Assembly: GCF_003544855.1 (NCBI RefSeq)
Contig: NZ_CP032101.1
Span: forward strand, 124,001-188,000
Reading direction: 5' to 3'
DNA length: 64,000 nt
From: Malaciobacter marinus
Lineage (GTDB): Bacteria; Campylobacterota; Campylobacteria; Campylobacterales; Arcobacteraceae
A model generated the notes under the pieces. The model saw only the letters and a program-made list of their open reading frames with translations. It was not told the DNA's origin and did no database searches. Numbering within the stretch: position 1 is the first letter of the stretch; every line of letters begins with the position of its first letter. A program made the position numbers and the translations under genes. This document shows, piece by piece, positions 53,001-61,882 of the stretch.

Positions 53001-55005
53001 AGTTATATATAACTTGTTGTATTCTATCATGTGAAAATTTGTATTTTTCATGTTTACTATTGTTGATGTTTTTACTTTTAATTATCCATTCATTTAATAT
53101 AGTTTTATTTAGTGTTTGTTTAAAACTTTTTTCATCGTTATAAACCTTTTTTAAAAGCACTTCATCAAACTTATTTCCAATACATGAGGCTATTTTTAAT
53201 AATTTAGTTTCATTTATTTCAAGTTTATTTATTTTATTTTCTAAAAGTTCAATGATATTATTACTTGCTGAAACTGTATTTAATTGTGTCAAGTCACATT
53301 TCCATTTAAATTCTTTATAATTGAAATATATAATGTTTTCATCTAATAGTTGTTTTAAAAGTTGAATGATAAAAAAACAATTTCCTAAGGTTTTGCTAAA
53401 AATTAGTTTTGCTACTTCGCTACTATTTTCTAGCTTTATATTTGTTTTTAGTATATTTTTTATATCTTCAAGTTTTAAAGCTTGTAAATGAAACGTTTTT
53501 AATTTTATATCTTCTTTTGTTAACTTATTTAAAAGTTTGTATAATCTTGAGTTCTCTTTTACTTCATTATCTCTATATGAAATGATTGTAATAGTGTTTT
53601 TTAATTGGTAAAGTGAAGTTTCTAGCCAAGTTCTTGTAATTTCATCACTCCATTGCATATCATCTATGAAAATAAGTAAAGGAGATTTTTTTGTTGCAAA
53701 TAGTTGCAAATATTTAAATAAATAATTATCAAATTTTATTTTAGATACTTCTTCATTATTTATTGTTTTATTACTTTTATCATCTAAGATAATCTTTAAT
53801 TCAGGAATTAGTTCATAAAGTATATTTGCTTCATTTCCAAGTGCATTTGATATGTTTATTCTCCATAATTTTAATGTATGAGAGTCTTTTGTTAATAGTT
53901 GTTTTGAAAGTTCTCTTATTTTTTCATATAATATTTTGTAAGCAATATTTTGTTTATAGTTATCTAATTTTATTTCTAAGGAGTTAGAAATATCTATATT
54001 TGAATGTTTTAAAGCTGTTTTTACAAATGATGTTTTACCTACTCCTGAGACACCTTTTATAATTATAAGTTCATTACTAATATTATCTATTTCTTCTTTT
54101 AATTCCTGTAGTTCTTTTTCTCTTCCAAATAGTTTTTTGTTACTATTAATTAAAAAGTTTTTTTGAAATTGATCTATTTCAAATTCATCAATATTTCTAT
54201 TATTTAAAAGTTGATCTTCTATTTTTTTTAAATCAATTAAAACAGATAAGATATTACTATATCTATCAATAGGGTTTTTTTGAATCATTTTATCAATTAT
54301 ATTTGATATAACCTTTGGTATTTTAAGTTCAAGTTCATATAAAGATAAAAACTCTTTGGTAATAATCGTATGAGATAATGATAATAAATCTTTCGAATCA
54401 TAAGGAATTATTCCAGATAACATTTCATAGAAAACTATTCCCAATGAGTATATATCTGTTTGTTCAGTAATTGAAAAATTAACTCTATTAGTTTGTTCTG
54501 GAGCTTTATATATATCAGTGTTGTTAGTTTTTTCTTTATTGTTTTTTCTTTTAGATATTTCTTTAGTTTCACAAAAATCAAAAAGTTTGACTCTATTTGT
54601 TTTTTCATCAAAAAGAATTGAATCGCTTGAAAAATTTTGATATATCATTTGATTTTCATGTAAGTAGTAGCAAGTTTCACAAAGTTCAATTGCAATAATT
54701 AAAAAAGTATTTAAATCAAATTTTTTATTTTTTATTTGATGTTTTAAAGTACTTAGACTAAAGTTTTCTAATATTAGAAAATATTTATTACCTTGTTTTT
54801 CAACTTTTTTTGCTTTAATAATATTCTCATGTTTTAAGTTCTGTAAAATTAAATACTCATCTTCTAAATTTTTTTGATTAGATAAAATCTCTTTATTGGT
54901 TTTTATAAAAACCTCTTCTTTACTATTTAATTGTTGTGCTAAAAAAAAATCAGATTCTTGTGAAAATTCTAGTTTTTTAATTAGTTTATAGTTTTTAGTA
55001 ATCAA
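50020..55005 (-). CDS. Giant signalling protein: degenerate Ser/Thr kinase - AAA ATPase - helical repeats - GAF - GGDEF
   Basis: The 1661 residues run: a kinase-like domain (1-265), an AAA_16/NTPase (about 292-560; Walker A GVSGVGKTS 318-326, Walker B LLIFIDD 443-449), about 600 residues of TPR-like helices, a GAF domain (about 1225-1390), a coiled coil, and GGDEF (about 1490-1661) with intact GGEEF (1578-1582) and RxxD (1569-1572). The kinase keeps K35 and D143 but its catalytic loop reads YQNFSSDS where HRDxKPxN is expected, so Asp is N124, Lys is S126 and Asn is S129; the glycine loop is also lost. It is therefore likely a pseudokinase sensing or scaffolding for c-di-GMP output. Relatives of this layout usually end in a histidine kinase or a LuxR domain. 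No membrane segment is seen. Confidence 0.9.
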   Translation of the reverse strand: MITKNYKLIKKLEFSQESDFFLAQQLNSKEEVFIKTNKEILSNQKNLEDEYLILQNLKHENIIKAKKVEKQGNKYFLILENFSLSTLKHQIKNKKFDLNTFLIIAIELCETCYYLHENQMIYQNFSSDSILFDEKTNRVKLFDFCETKEISKRKNNKEKTNNTDIYKAPEQTNRVNFSITEQTDIYSLGIVFYEMLSGIIPYDSKDLLSLSHTIITKEFLSLYELELKIPKVISNIIDKMIQKNPIDRYSNILSVLIDLKKIEDQLLNNRNIDEFEIDQFQKNFLINSNKKLFGREKELQELKEEIDNISNELIIIKGVSGVGKTSFVKTALKHSNIDISNSLEIKLDNYKQNIAYKILYEKIRELSKQLLTKDSHTLKLWRINISNALGNEANILYELIPELKIILDDKSNKTINNEEVSKIKFDNYLFKYLQLFATKKSPLLIFIDDMQWSDEITRTWLETSLYQLKNTITIISYRDNEVKENSRLYKLLNKLTKEDIKLKTFHLQALKLEDIKNILKTNIKLENSSEVAKLIFSKTLGNCFFIIQLLKQLLDENIIYFNYKEFKWKCDLTQLNTVSASNNIIELLENKINKLEINETKLLKIASCIGNKFDEVLLKKVYNDEKSFKQTLNKTILNEWIIKSKNINNSKHEKYKFSHDRIQQVIYNSIILSERSLYHKQIADSILSLNFHKKNNDFLTYINHYNNAKSLFKTKEQKDYLATLNHKASINARENADFIMAQKYMEEALSLFNDIKSKDNYSEILKDYAICEHMILNKKTALKYYNKAISVANTNLEKAYIYEQIIKLYSDFSEFKKAYETGKEALELFDLNIPKEFSKIVYTKDSMYLNYKLKNKNPNNLISLQETKDEKIIIMIKLLSALLKAAYQIDPKLCVLVSMKLVKLCLKYGDTKDAVIGFMVFGVIFQGAIKQNHKLGYKYANLSLEMIKKYNNSVLYPEVNFVSGYFAFSWLLPTAITEQKWFESYNKGLLIGDLFHSGCAAAGIIQSMFLRGVCLDNINNQIEIFEKKLRRIKAHEQLGAILSVKQAICKLKANTINKNSFCNKFFDEDEYVKDLENYNSLHFAHYYYINKMITLYIYEDYKQAYEYYLQSKRFLENSKGTIHGIEHYFYESLIFSNLYEKVNDGLKKKYLKTIKENLIEFEKYSLECPENFIVRKNLIKAELYRIENKINEAFKYFEKAIEAAEIYSQIHLKAIANRLLSNIYKKINQERVSKLLKNEEEEALIQWGVSIKNHSNSTINFSKAINLDTLTKAAEAIVKEQKLPNLLKSLLYIILENSGAQYANVLLEDNEKYYIQATASYKSTTIEVMQNIEFEKSNNVVHNVINYVLRTKKPIVINDLNSDSIFIREDDAINRGVKSVLCLPLIFHNKIRGLIYLENNAMSGVFSKEQIELLKHLSGQIAISIENTIMYKNLEEKVAERTQALDKKNDELENQNIKLQVQNKKILELNSDIIKENKKRKKVEEELQEAIKKLDMLATTDSLTNINNRRVFDLTLEQESARAQRTNESLCLIMCDIDYFKLYNDYYGHLQGDECLKYVAKTLNSSLKRTNDLVARYGGEEFAMILPNTSIENALKIATEIKNNIRKIEITHEKSKVSSYITLSMGIACTKELKTITPKNLIKIADEKLYIAKKKGRNQII

Positions 55006-55132
55006 AATAAACCTTAATTTTTTAATATTTTAGTTAAATTGAACTTTAGTATATTTTATAAAATATAATTAAGTTCAATAATTATAGTAAAAATATAAAT
55101 AATAGTAAATTTTATTATCTTAATAATATTTT

Positions 55133-55930
55133 CTAGGAGTGAATTCTTTTGTATTTTTCTTTTAAATTTAATCTATAACACATTTTAATTCCATAAAGAT
55201 AAATAATCCAAGAAATATAAATCCAGAAAAAAGAAAAAAGTAGTGTTGACAATGAACCATATATTGTTGAGTAAGTTTTATTATATATTACATAATAGAC
55301 AAACAGATTTTTAGTAATAGATAATATTAGAAGAGTAAAAAATGATGAAATTAATGCAGCTTTTTTATATACAAATTTATTTATACTAAATTTAAAAAGT
55401 AAGAAAAATATAAACCATGCAATAGTAAATGCAGTTATACTATTTACAATAGAGTTATTATACAAAGATAAAATAATATCTGATATAGTAAATAAAAAAG
55501 GAAGAGCAACTAAGAAGATTAAATAAAGAAAAAAAAGTTTATACATTGGTCTTCTTTTAGCTTTATGTATTTTATTAATAATATATTCATAATCTTTAAA
55601 AAACATAATAAATACAAAAAACATATATATAATTCCTATATAACCTAATTTAGTAGAATTTGATATGAAATCTTTAAATGAATTAATAAAGTCTTGTGAG
55701 TGAGTGGGATTTAAGATATCAAAAATATTTGTTATAAAGATATTTAAATAACTTTGAAATATCTCCATTGTTGAAATAATTGCTATTAAAAGAGTAATTA
55801 TTGGTAATATAGAAAATATTGTGAAAAAACTAAGACTTGCAGCATAATATGTTGTATCATCATTAAAAAATGAGTCAAGTAACTTAATAAACTTTTTAGA
55901 ATATTGTGTTACAAGACTTTGTTTTTCCAT
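55133..55930 (-). CDS. YihY/BrkB-family inner-membrane protein
   Basis: The 265 residues have about six membrane helices and the N-terminal family signature 'DDTTYYAASLSFFTIFSILPIITLLIAI'. The family was once called RNase BN by mistake; its function remains unknown, with suggested roles in envelope integrity and export. Its ATG lies 1 base after the glcD-like stop, so it is the last gene of the operon running from tlyA or cmoA leftward. Confidence 0.87.
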   Translation of the reverse strand: MEKQSLVTQYSKKFIKLLDSFFNDDTTYYAASLSFFTIFSILPIITLLIAIISTMEIFQSYLNIFITNIFDILNPTHSQDFINSFKDFISNSTKLGYIGIIYMFFVFIMFFKDYEYIINKIHKAKRRPMYKLFFLYLIFLVALPFLFTISDIILSLYNNSIVNSITAFTIAWFIFFLLFKFSINKFVYKKAALISSFFTLLILSITKNLFVYYVIYNKTYSTIYGSLSTLLFSFFWIYISWIIYLYGIKMCYRLNLKEKYKRIHS

Positions 55931-55931
55931 T

Positions 55932-57320
55932 TTATAAACCCATTTTAAAAGGATTTAAAATATTATTTGGATCAAAAGCTTTTTTGATACTTCTAAATAG
56001 TTCAAGTTCAGCTTCATTAAATGCAATGTTCATAAAAGGTGCTTTTGAAAGTCCAATTCCATGTTCTCCACTTAATGTCCCACCCATATCTACAACAAGT
56101 TGGAAAATCTCTTCAATAGCTTTATGACCATCTTCCATCTCTTTTTCATTTGTTTTGTCTTTAACCATTACATTTACATGAATATTACCATCACCTGCAT
56201 GGCCAAAACAAGGAACATTGAATCCGTATTTTTCCCCAATTTTGTAAATTTCATCAAGAGCTATTGGTAGTTTACTTCTTGGAACTGAAATGTCTTCATT
56301 TAATTTTTTTGTTCCATAAATGGCTGTTGCAGGACTAGCATTCTTTCTTGCAAACCATAATGCATTTGAGTGTTCTTCATCTTTTGCACTTATAAAATCT
56401 ACTGATCCATATTCAGCAAATGCATCTTTTAGTGTTTGTATTTGAGAATCTATTTCTGCTTGGCTACTTCCATCCACATCTCCAACTAAAATTCCACCTG
56501 CATTTTGAGGAAGTTCTACTTGAGGAAATTTTTGTTTTAATGCTTTTATTACTAAAGCATCTAAAAATTCCATTGCAACAGGATTTGCTCCACTTGCAAG
56601 TGATTTAAATACTGCATTCATTGCTTTATTTACATCAGGAAAAACACCCATATATGTTTGTTTAAATTTTGGTTTTGGAATTAGTTTTAAAGTAATTTCT
56701 GTAATAACTGCTAATGTTCCCTCACTTGCAATCAAAATACCAGCAGTGTTATATCCTGCAACATCTTTAATTGTTTTTTTACCAGCTGTAATTATTTCAC
56801 CATTTGGTAAAACAGCTCTTAATGCAACTACATAATCTTTTGTAATTCCATATTTTGCAGCTCTCATTCCACCTGCATTTTCACTTACATTCCCACCAAG
56901 TGTTGAATATTGTTCACTTGCAGGATCTGGAGGATAAAATAGTCCTACCTCTTCAACAGCTTTTTGAAATTCCATATTTATAAGTCCTGGTTGAACAACA
57001 CCTACCATATTTTCCATATCAATTTCAAGTAGTTTATTCATGTGTCTTTCTAAACTTAAAATAATACCACCATTTGAAGGAAGTGCTCCTCCTGTAAAGC
57101 CTGAACCAGCACCTCTTGGAACAATTACTATTTTTTCTTCATTACAATATTTTAATATTTTAGATATATCTTGTTCATTTTTTGGAAAAACCACCGCATC
57201 TGGTTCAAATCTCTCTTTTGTAGCATCATAGCAATAAGCAATTAAGTGAGCTTTATCAGCTTTTACATTTTCACTTCCTACAATACTTTCAAAGTGTTCT
57301 AAATGTTTTTTATCTATCAT
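55932..57320 (-). CDS. FAD-linked oxidase (glycolate oxidase GlcD / D-lactate dehydrogenase type)
   Basis: The 462 residues have the PCMH-type FAD-binding domain ('VVPRGAGSGFTGGALPSNGGIILSL' near 66-90) and the FAD-oxidase C-domain with 'CFGHAGDGNIHVNVMV' (near 375-390) and 'SGEHGIGLSKAPFM'. It oxidises a 2-hydroxy acid such as glycolate or D-lactate and passes electrons to a partner protein or quinone; no glcE/glcF genes adjoin. The stop of the upstream exported-protein gene overlaps its start by a base. The same neighbour pair is known in Campylobacter jejuni. Confidence 0.9.
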   Translation of the reverse strand: MIDKKHLEHFESIVGSENVKADKAHLIAYCYDATKERFEPDAVVFPKNEQDISKILKYCNEEKIVIVPRGAGSGFTGGALPSNGGIILSLERHMNKLLEIDMENMVGVVQPGLINMEFQKAVEEVGLFYPPDPASEQYSTLGGNVSENAGGMRAAKYGITKDYVVALRAVLPNGEIITAGKKTIKDVAGYNTAGILIASEGTLAVITEITLKLIPKPKFKQTYMGVFPDVNKAMNAVFKSLASGANPVAMEFLDALVIKALKQKFPQVELPQNAGGILVGDVDGSSQAEIDSQIQTLKDAFAEYGSVDFISAKDEEHSNALWFARKNASPATAIYGTKKLNEDISVPRSKLPIALDEIYKIGEKYGFNVPCFGHAGDGNIHVNVMVKDKTNEKEMEDGHKAIEEIFQLVVDMGGTLSGEHGIGLSKAPFMNIAFNEAELELFRSIKKAFDPNNILNPFKMGL

Positions 57321-58402
57321 TACTTTAATCCTAAAATTGATTTGTAATAATCATTATACATATCATTTTTATTTACTATTTCATCTTTTTTCATTTCACC
57401 CTCAAGTAAAATTTCTTCTTCTGATCTTTCATCATCACCAAAAATATCTTTTAAGAAACTAAGTTCAGTAATACTTTTAATTATACCTTCAAATGGAGCT
57501 TCTTCTATTCCACTAATTCTTGTATAAAAAGGCATTTTTTCTGTATCTAGGTAGTTATAAGCTAAAGTATAAAAATCTAAAATAGCAAATGTTTTACTAT
57601 CAACTACATAAGCTTTATTTTTTATTACAACAAAAATTGTTCCTAGGTTTTGTTCAATTGCAAAATCTTGAATTGTACTTTTAGATGGTAAAGGTTCTCT
57701 TTGTGATTTTAAATTTGCTGCAAAAATATCAGAGTGTAAAAATGTATTTAATCTAAATTTTCCCCTTGCAACTTGAAAAGCATCTTGTGAAGGAGCAATT
57801 AAAAGTGATTTATCATACATGTAGTTTAAAATTAATGTATCACCGTTTTTAGGATTTGCATTAGAAGTTGGTATTGCATTTTGTTTTAAATCCATAAATG
57901 GAATAAATTTGATTTCAGAAGAGTTTTCTGAAGTTTTTGTAACATAAGCATTAGATACGATTAGTTTTTGTCCATCTTCATATTTCTTTAAAACTATACC
58001 ACTTTGTCCAACTCTTAAATTCCCAATATCAACAGTAGCAGTTTTATTATTAACATTTTTTATACTAGTTTTAATCTCTTTAAAAGATAAAGGTTTTTGA
58101 TTTTGAATTTTTAATGCAGCATTATTATCTACTTTTATTATATCATCAGTTGTTAAAACATATTGATAATTTAATCCCTCATCAGAACTTGTTATTTTTA
58201 TATCTTTTAGTTTCCAACCATTTTTCTTCATGTCAAGTAGTGATAGTTCACCCTTACAAACACCACCATCTAGTTTTGTTTTTTCTATAGTTGAAGGACT
58301 TGTCCAGTCTTTTTTATAGCAAATCGTAGTATCAGCACTTACACTGTTTGCAAATAATAAAGCACTTGATGCTAATAATAGTTTAATTGAAGCTTTTTTC
58401 AT
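57320..58402 (-). CDS. Exported PgbA-N-type protein
   Basis: The 360 residues begin with a signal peptide (cleavage after SVSA, about residue 23) and continue with 'TICYKKDWTSPSTIEKTKLDGGVCKGELSLLDM', which resembles the N-terminal domain of the Helicobacter plasminogen-binding proteins PgbA/PgbB. Two cysteines (near 28 and 49) may form a disulfide. The C-terminus is acidic and charged (DDERSEEEILLEGEMKKD). The domain is widespread in non-pathogenic Campylobacterota, so plasminogen binding should not be inferred. It is translationally linked to glcD and lies 12 bases after bcp. Confidence 0.75.
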   Translation of the reverse strand: MKKASIKLLLASSALLFANSVSADTTICYKKDWTSPSTIEKTKLDGGVCKGELSLLDMKKNGWKLKDIKITSSDEGLNYQYVLTTDDIIKVDNNAALKIQNQKPLSFKEIKTSIKNVNNKTATVDIGNLRVGQSGIVLKKYEDGQKLIVSNAYVTKTSENSSEIKFIPFMDLKQNAIPTSNANPKNGDTLILNYMYDKSLLIAPSQDAFQVARGKFRLNTFLHSDIFAANLKSQREPLPSKSTIQDFAIEQNLGTIFVVIKNKAYVVDSKTFAILDFYTLAYNYLDTEKMPFYTRISGIEEAPFEGIIKSITELSFLKDIFGDDERSEEEILLEGEMKKDEIVNKNDMYNDYYKSILGLK

Positions 58403-58413
58403 TATTGTTTTCC

Positions 58414-58884
58414 TTATTTTGATTGTAACTCTTTTAATTTTTCTTTTACTGCTTCAACATGACCTTTTACTTTTACCTTAGTCCATAAAGCTGCAATTTC
58501 ACCTTTTGGGTTAATAATAAATGTTGATCTTACTACTCCCATATACTCTTTCCCCATAAATTTTTTAAGTTGCCATATACCAAAGTCTTCACACATTTTT
58601 TTATCTTCATCAGATAAAAGAGTAATTGTTAACTCTTTTTTTTCAATAAATTTTCTATGTTTTGCAGTATCATCAGGACTTACTCCTAAAATCACTGCAT
58701 CTAAATCATCAAACTCTGGTTCGTTCGCAGTAAACTCACAAGCTTCAGTAGTACAACCTGGAGTTAAATCTTTTGGATAGAAGTACAATACAATCCATTT
58801 GCCTTTTAAATCTCTTGAATGAATTTCAACATCATCTTGATTTTTTGCACAAAATTCAGGTGCTTTTGATCCAATTTCTAACAT
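58414..58884 (-). CDS. bcp: Bcp/PrxQ-type thiol peroxidase
   Basis: The 156 residues contain the peroxidatic C44 and resolving C49 in TPGCTTEACEF, preceded by 'WIVLYFYPKDL', the pattern of atypical 2-Cys Bcp enzymes. The conserved Arg is in 'VVRSTFIINPKGEI'. It reduces hydroperoxides with thioredoxin. It sits in the middle of a compact same-strand gene set from tlyA to yihY. Confidence 0.94.
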   Translation of the reverse strand: MLEIGSKAPEFCAKNQDDVEIHSRDLKGKWIVLYFYPKDLTPGCTTEACEFTANEPEFDDLDAVILGVSPDDTAKHRKFIEKKELTITLLSDEDKKMCEDFGIWQLKKFMGKEYMGVVRSTFIINPKGEIAALWTKVKVKGHVEAVKEKLKELQSK

Positions 58885-58898
58885 TTAAATCCTTTTAT

Positions 58899-59606
58899 TT
58901 ATTTTATTGCTATAAATGTTGCAAAGTTTACCCACTTAAATAGTACTTCGCAGTGGGAAAAACCTGCATCTAATATCATTTTTTTATTTTCATCATCAGT
59001 ATATGGTATTAAAACATTTTCTAATGCTTCTCTTTTTTGTGAAATCTCAAATTCACTATAACCTTGTTTTTTCTTAAAATCATAATATGTATCAATGCAT
59101 TGTTTATTTAAAACTTTGTTTGATGATATTACTTTTTCACTAAATATAAAAATACCATCATCTTTTAAAGAGTCATGTATTTTTTTAATAAGTTTTTCTC
59201 TTTGTAGGGGTCTAATAAATTGTAATGTATAGTTTGAAATAACTAATTTTGCATCATCATAAGATGTATCAAGTAAATCTTCATTTTTAAGTTTTATATC
59301 AATACCAAATGCTTTACATTTTTTTGAAGCCCTAGAAAGCATTGCACTTGAGTTATCAATACCTACTAAATTTAAATCAACATTTGATTGTTTTCCTAAT
59401 TCTATAAGTGTTGATGCTGTTGAGCAACCTAAATCATATACCGTATCAGCTTCTTTTAAATAATTTAATGCAAAATCTATAGTTAATTCTTGCATTTGTT
59501 TATAAAAAGGAATTGAGCGATTTAGCATATCATCAAATACAGATGCTACATCTTCATCAAACTCGAATTGTTTTTTTATCGATTTTTCAAATATTTTATC
59601 TACCAT
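58899..59606 (-). CDS. cmoA: Carboxy-SAM synthase CmoA
   Basis: The 235 residues match CmoA: '[23 protein letters not shown]' (about 17-39), AdoMet motif '[16 protein letters not shown]' (about 56-71), '[12 protein letters not shown]' and '[18 protein letters not shown]'. It converts SAM plus prephenate to carboxy-SAM, which CmoB uses for uridine-5-oxyacetic acid at the wobble position of tRNA. cmoB is not in the window. It starts 32 bases after ribF ends. Confidence 0.93.
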   Translation of the reverse strand: MVDKIFEKSIKKQFEFDEDVASVFDDMLNRSIPFYKQMQELTIDFALNYLKEADTVYDLGCSTASTLIELGKQSNVDLNLVGIDNSSAMLSRASKKCKAFGIDIKLKNEDLLDTSYDDAKLVISNYTLQFIRPLQREKLIKKIHDSLKDDGIFIFSEKVISSNKVLNKQCIDTYYDFKKKQGYSEFEISQKREALENVLIPYTDDENKKMILDAGFSHCEVLFKWVNFATFIAIK

Positions 59607-59637
59607 AAGTATATTTTATCTAAATGAATATTAATTA

Positions 59638-60483
59638 TTATTTATCAAAATACTTAAGTGCGTTATTTATATCTTTATCAATTTGCTTTTTTAAATCTTC
59701 AAAGTTATCAAATTTTTGATTCTCTCTTATTTTATCAATAAATTCAATTTGAATTTTACCCATAATATTTATTATATCTTCACCAATTAGATGGGTTTCT
59801 ATAGCATAGCTACCATCTGTTGTTACTCTATGGCCTAAAAAAGTTACTGAATTATAAGATTTATCTTTTATTATTGTTTTTGTAATATAAACACCTTCAT
59901 TTGGAAGAAGAAAGTTTTCAACTGTAAGATTAATAGTAGGAACAAAACTTTTTTTCCCTAAGCCTTGACCTTTTGTAGTTTGACCTATTATTTTATAATT
60001 TTTTCCTAAAAGTTCATTTGCTTTTTTTATATTTCCAACTCTAATGAATTCTCTTATATATCTTGAATGAATTGCAAGATTATTATCACATATTTCATCA
60101 ACAACAATTACCTCTCCCTCAAAAAGTTTCTTAAGTCCTAAAGTATTGTATTTTCTATTTTTACCAAAACAAAAATCAAAACCAACAATAATCTTTTTAA
60201 GATTAGGAAACTCTTCTTTTAAAAGCTTTATAAACTCTTCTCCCTCAAGATGTTTAATATTATCAAGAACATAATAGTAAACAGGAAAGTGAGTGTATTC
60301 TTGTCTGTTACTTTTAGGAGTAAGATTTGAATGCCCAGATTCAATTACAACAATTGCACCATTTTGATCAAGCTTTTTAAAAAGTTGTTGATGAGCAATA
60401 TGCATGCCATCAAAGCCACCAATTGCAATAGATGTAATATTTTTTTTATTTATCAAAGTAGAATAACTCTTCTTCATTACCAT
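59638..60483 (-). CDS. ribF: Riboflavin kinase / FAD synthetase (RibF-type)
   Basis: The 281 residues have the nucleotidyl-transferase part with 'SIAIGGFDGMHIAHQQLF' (about 17-34) and 'VGFDFCFGKNRKYN', and the riboflavin-kinase part with 'TTKGQGLGKKSFVPTINL' and 'GVYIT', making FMN and FAD from riboflavin. It is a little shorter than the usual 300-310 residues and the kinase domain is compact. It overlaps tlyA by 38 bases; the ATG at 60483 has an AAGGA site in front, and a second ATG at 60477 is also possible. Confidence 0.9.
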   Translation of the reverse strand: MVMKKSYSTLINKKNITSIAIGGFDGMHIAHQQLFKKLDQNGAIVVIESGHSNLTPKSNRQEYTHFPVYYYVLDNIKHLEGEEFIKLLKEEFPNLKKIIVGFDFCFGKNRKYNTLGLKKLFEGEVIVVDEICDNNLAIHSRYIREFIRVGNIKKANELLGKNYKIIGQTTKGQGLGKKSFVPTINLTVENFLLPNEGVYITKTIIKDKSYNSVTFLGHRVTTDGSYAIETHLIGEDIINIMGKIQIEFIDKIRENQKFDNFEDLKKQIDKDINNALKYFDK

Positions 60484-61153
60484 CTTTTCCTTGTATTTTA
60501 CTATATGAACTATACTTTAAATTCCAATCAAAAATTTTTGTAGTATCTATAAATCTTTCTCTTGCTCTTAAAATGGCTTTTTTATCTTTTACAACACCTT
60601 TTTTATCTCTTTTTATATTTTTACCAACTTCAAATTGAGGTTTAAAAAGTATAATAATTTTATCTTTTGCCAATCTATTTATATCCTCAAGAATATTTAA
60701 AATAGATATAAAAGATACATCACAAGTTACTAAATCAAATTCTTTTTCAGATTTAAAATCTCTAATGTCTGTTTTTTCATAAAATAAAATTTTTCCATTA
60801 TTTTTTATTTTTTCATGTAGTTGATTTGAACCAACATCAACACATGTTACACTATTTACATAATTATTTAGTAAAGTTTGTGTGAAACCACCTGTGCTAC
60901 TTCCAATATCTAAAGCATTTAAATTTTTTATGTTTATATTTATTTCATCTAAAAAGTATTTAAGTTTATAAGCAGCTCTACTTACAAAAAAATCATCTTC
61001 TAAAATCTTTATATCTATTGGTTCTTCTACAATAAAAGAAGGCTTTGTAATTATTTTATTATCTACTTGAACTTTTTTTGATTTAATAAGTTCACTTGCT
61101 TTATTTCTACTTTGAATATCAAATTTTTTTGTAAGGTATTGGTCTAATCTCAT
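60446..61153 (-). CDS. tlyA: TlyA-family rRNA 2'-O-methyltransferase
   Basis: The 235 residues combine an N-terminal S4 RNA-binding domain ('MRLDQYLTKKFDIQSRNKA', about 1-60) with an FtsJ-like methyltransferase ('ALDIGSSTGGFTQTLL', about 81-96, and 'DLVTCDVSFISI'). TlyA methylates 16S (and sometimes 23S) rRNA at cytidines and its activity affects capreomycin sensitivity; it was once misnamed a haemolysin. It is the first gene of the leftward operon. Confidence 0.93.
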   Translation of the reverse strand: MRLDQYLTKKFDIQSRNKASELIKSKKVQVDNKIITKPSFIVEEPIDIKILEDDFFVSRAAYKLKYFLDEININIKNLNALDIGSSTGGFTQTLLNNYVNSVTCVDVGSNQLHEKIKNNGKILFYEKTDIRDFKSEKEFDLVTCDVSFISILNILEDINRLAKDKIIILFKPQFEVGKNIKRDKKGVVKDKKAILRARERFIDTTKIFDWNLKYSSYSKIQGKDGNEEELFYFDK

Positions 61154-61254
61154 AAAGATATTATAATATAAAAATATTCAAAAAATGATTATTTATTCTT
61201 ACATAAGAGAAAAAATGCTTTAATAAAAAAGAATACAAATAAAAAGAGTTAAGA

Positions 61255-61827
61255 TTGAAATATGTAAAAAAAGAGTTTTATGAAATCTTTGAAGAGAAAA
61301 AATCAAAATTTATTGCACACCTTTTTCCCTCGAAAAATTTTGATGAAGTAATGAACAGATTAAAAAAAGAACACCCAAAAGCTAGACATCATGTATATGC
61401 ATATAGATATTTAAATGAATTAGAACAAATTGTTGAAAATAGTAGTGATGATGGAGAACCAAAAGGTACAAGTGGAAAACCATCTTTAAATGTTTTAGCA
61501 GGAAATGAACTTATTAATAGTGCAGTAATAATTGTTAGGTATTTTGGGGGAGTTAAATTAGGAACAGGAGGCTTAGTAAGAGCTTATTCTGATTCTGTAA
61601 ATAAAGTTATAAAAAATAGTGAACTTTTTATATATGAAAAACTTGAAAATTTAACTATAAGGTGTGATTATAGTGAACTTTCAAAGTTGGAGTATGACTT
61701 GCAACTTTTAGAAATAAATATCTTAAATAAAGAGTTTAATACTGATGTAACACTTTTTTTGCAAGCTACAAAAGAGAAATTGAATATATTAAAATCAAAA
61801 CTAGGAAGAAATATAATAACAATTTAA
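61255..61827 (+). CDS. YigZ/IMPACT-family protein
   Basis: The 190 residues have the signature 'HHVYAYRY', 'DDGEPKGTSGKPSLNVL' and 'IVRYFGGVKLGTGGLVRAYSD' of the UPF0029/IMPACT family, plus the C-terminal alpha/beta domain. The role is unclear; IMPACT relatives touch translation control. The start is a TTG at 61255 with only a weak ribosome site; no ATG in frame precedes it. It is divergent from tlyA and ends 55 bases before the secretin gene. Confidence 0.88.
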   Translation: MKYVKKEFYEIFEEKKSKFIAHLFPSKNFDEVMNRLKKEHPKARHHVYAYRYLNELEQIVENSSDDGEPKGTSGKPSLNVLAGNELINSAVIIVRYFGGVKLGTGGLVRAYSDSVNKVIKNSELFIYEKLENLTIRCDYSELSKLEYDLQLLEINILNKEFNTDVTLFLQATKEKLNILKSKLGRNIITI

Positions 61828-61882
61828 ATATATAAGCTTTTAAAAGATATAATTTTTAATATTATTTTTTTAAGGCATTAGT

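Noticed and set aside
57320-58402. Plasminogen binding as the function of the PgbA-N-type protein
   Set aside because: The domain is found in non-host-associated relatives, and the C-terminal lysine-rich region tied to plasminogen binding is not evident here.
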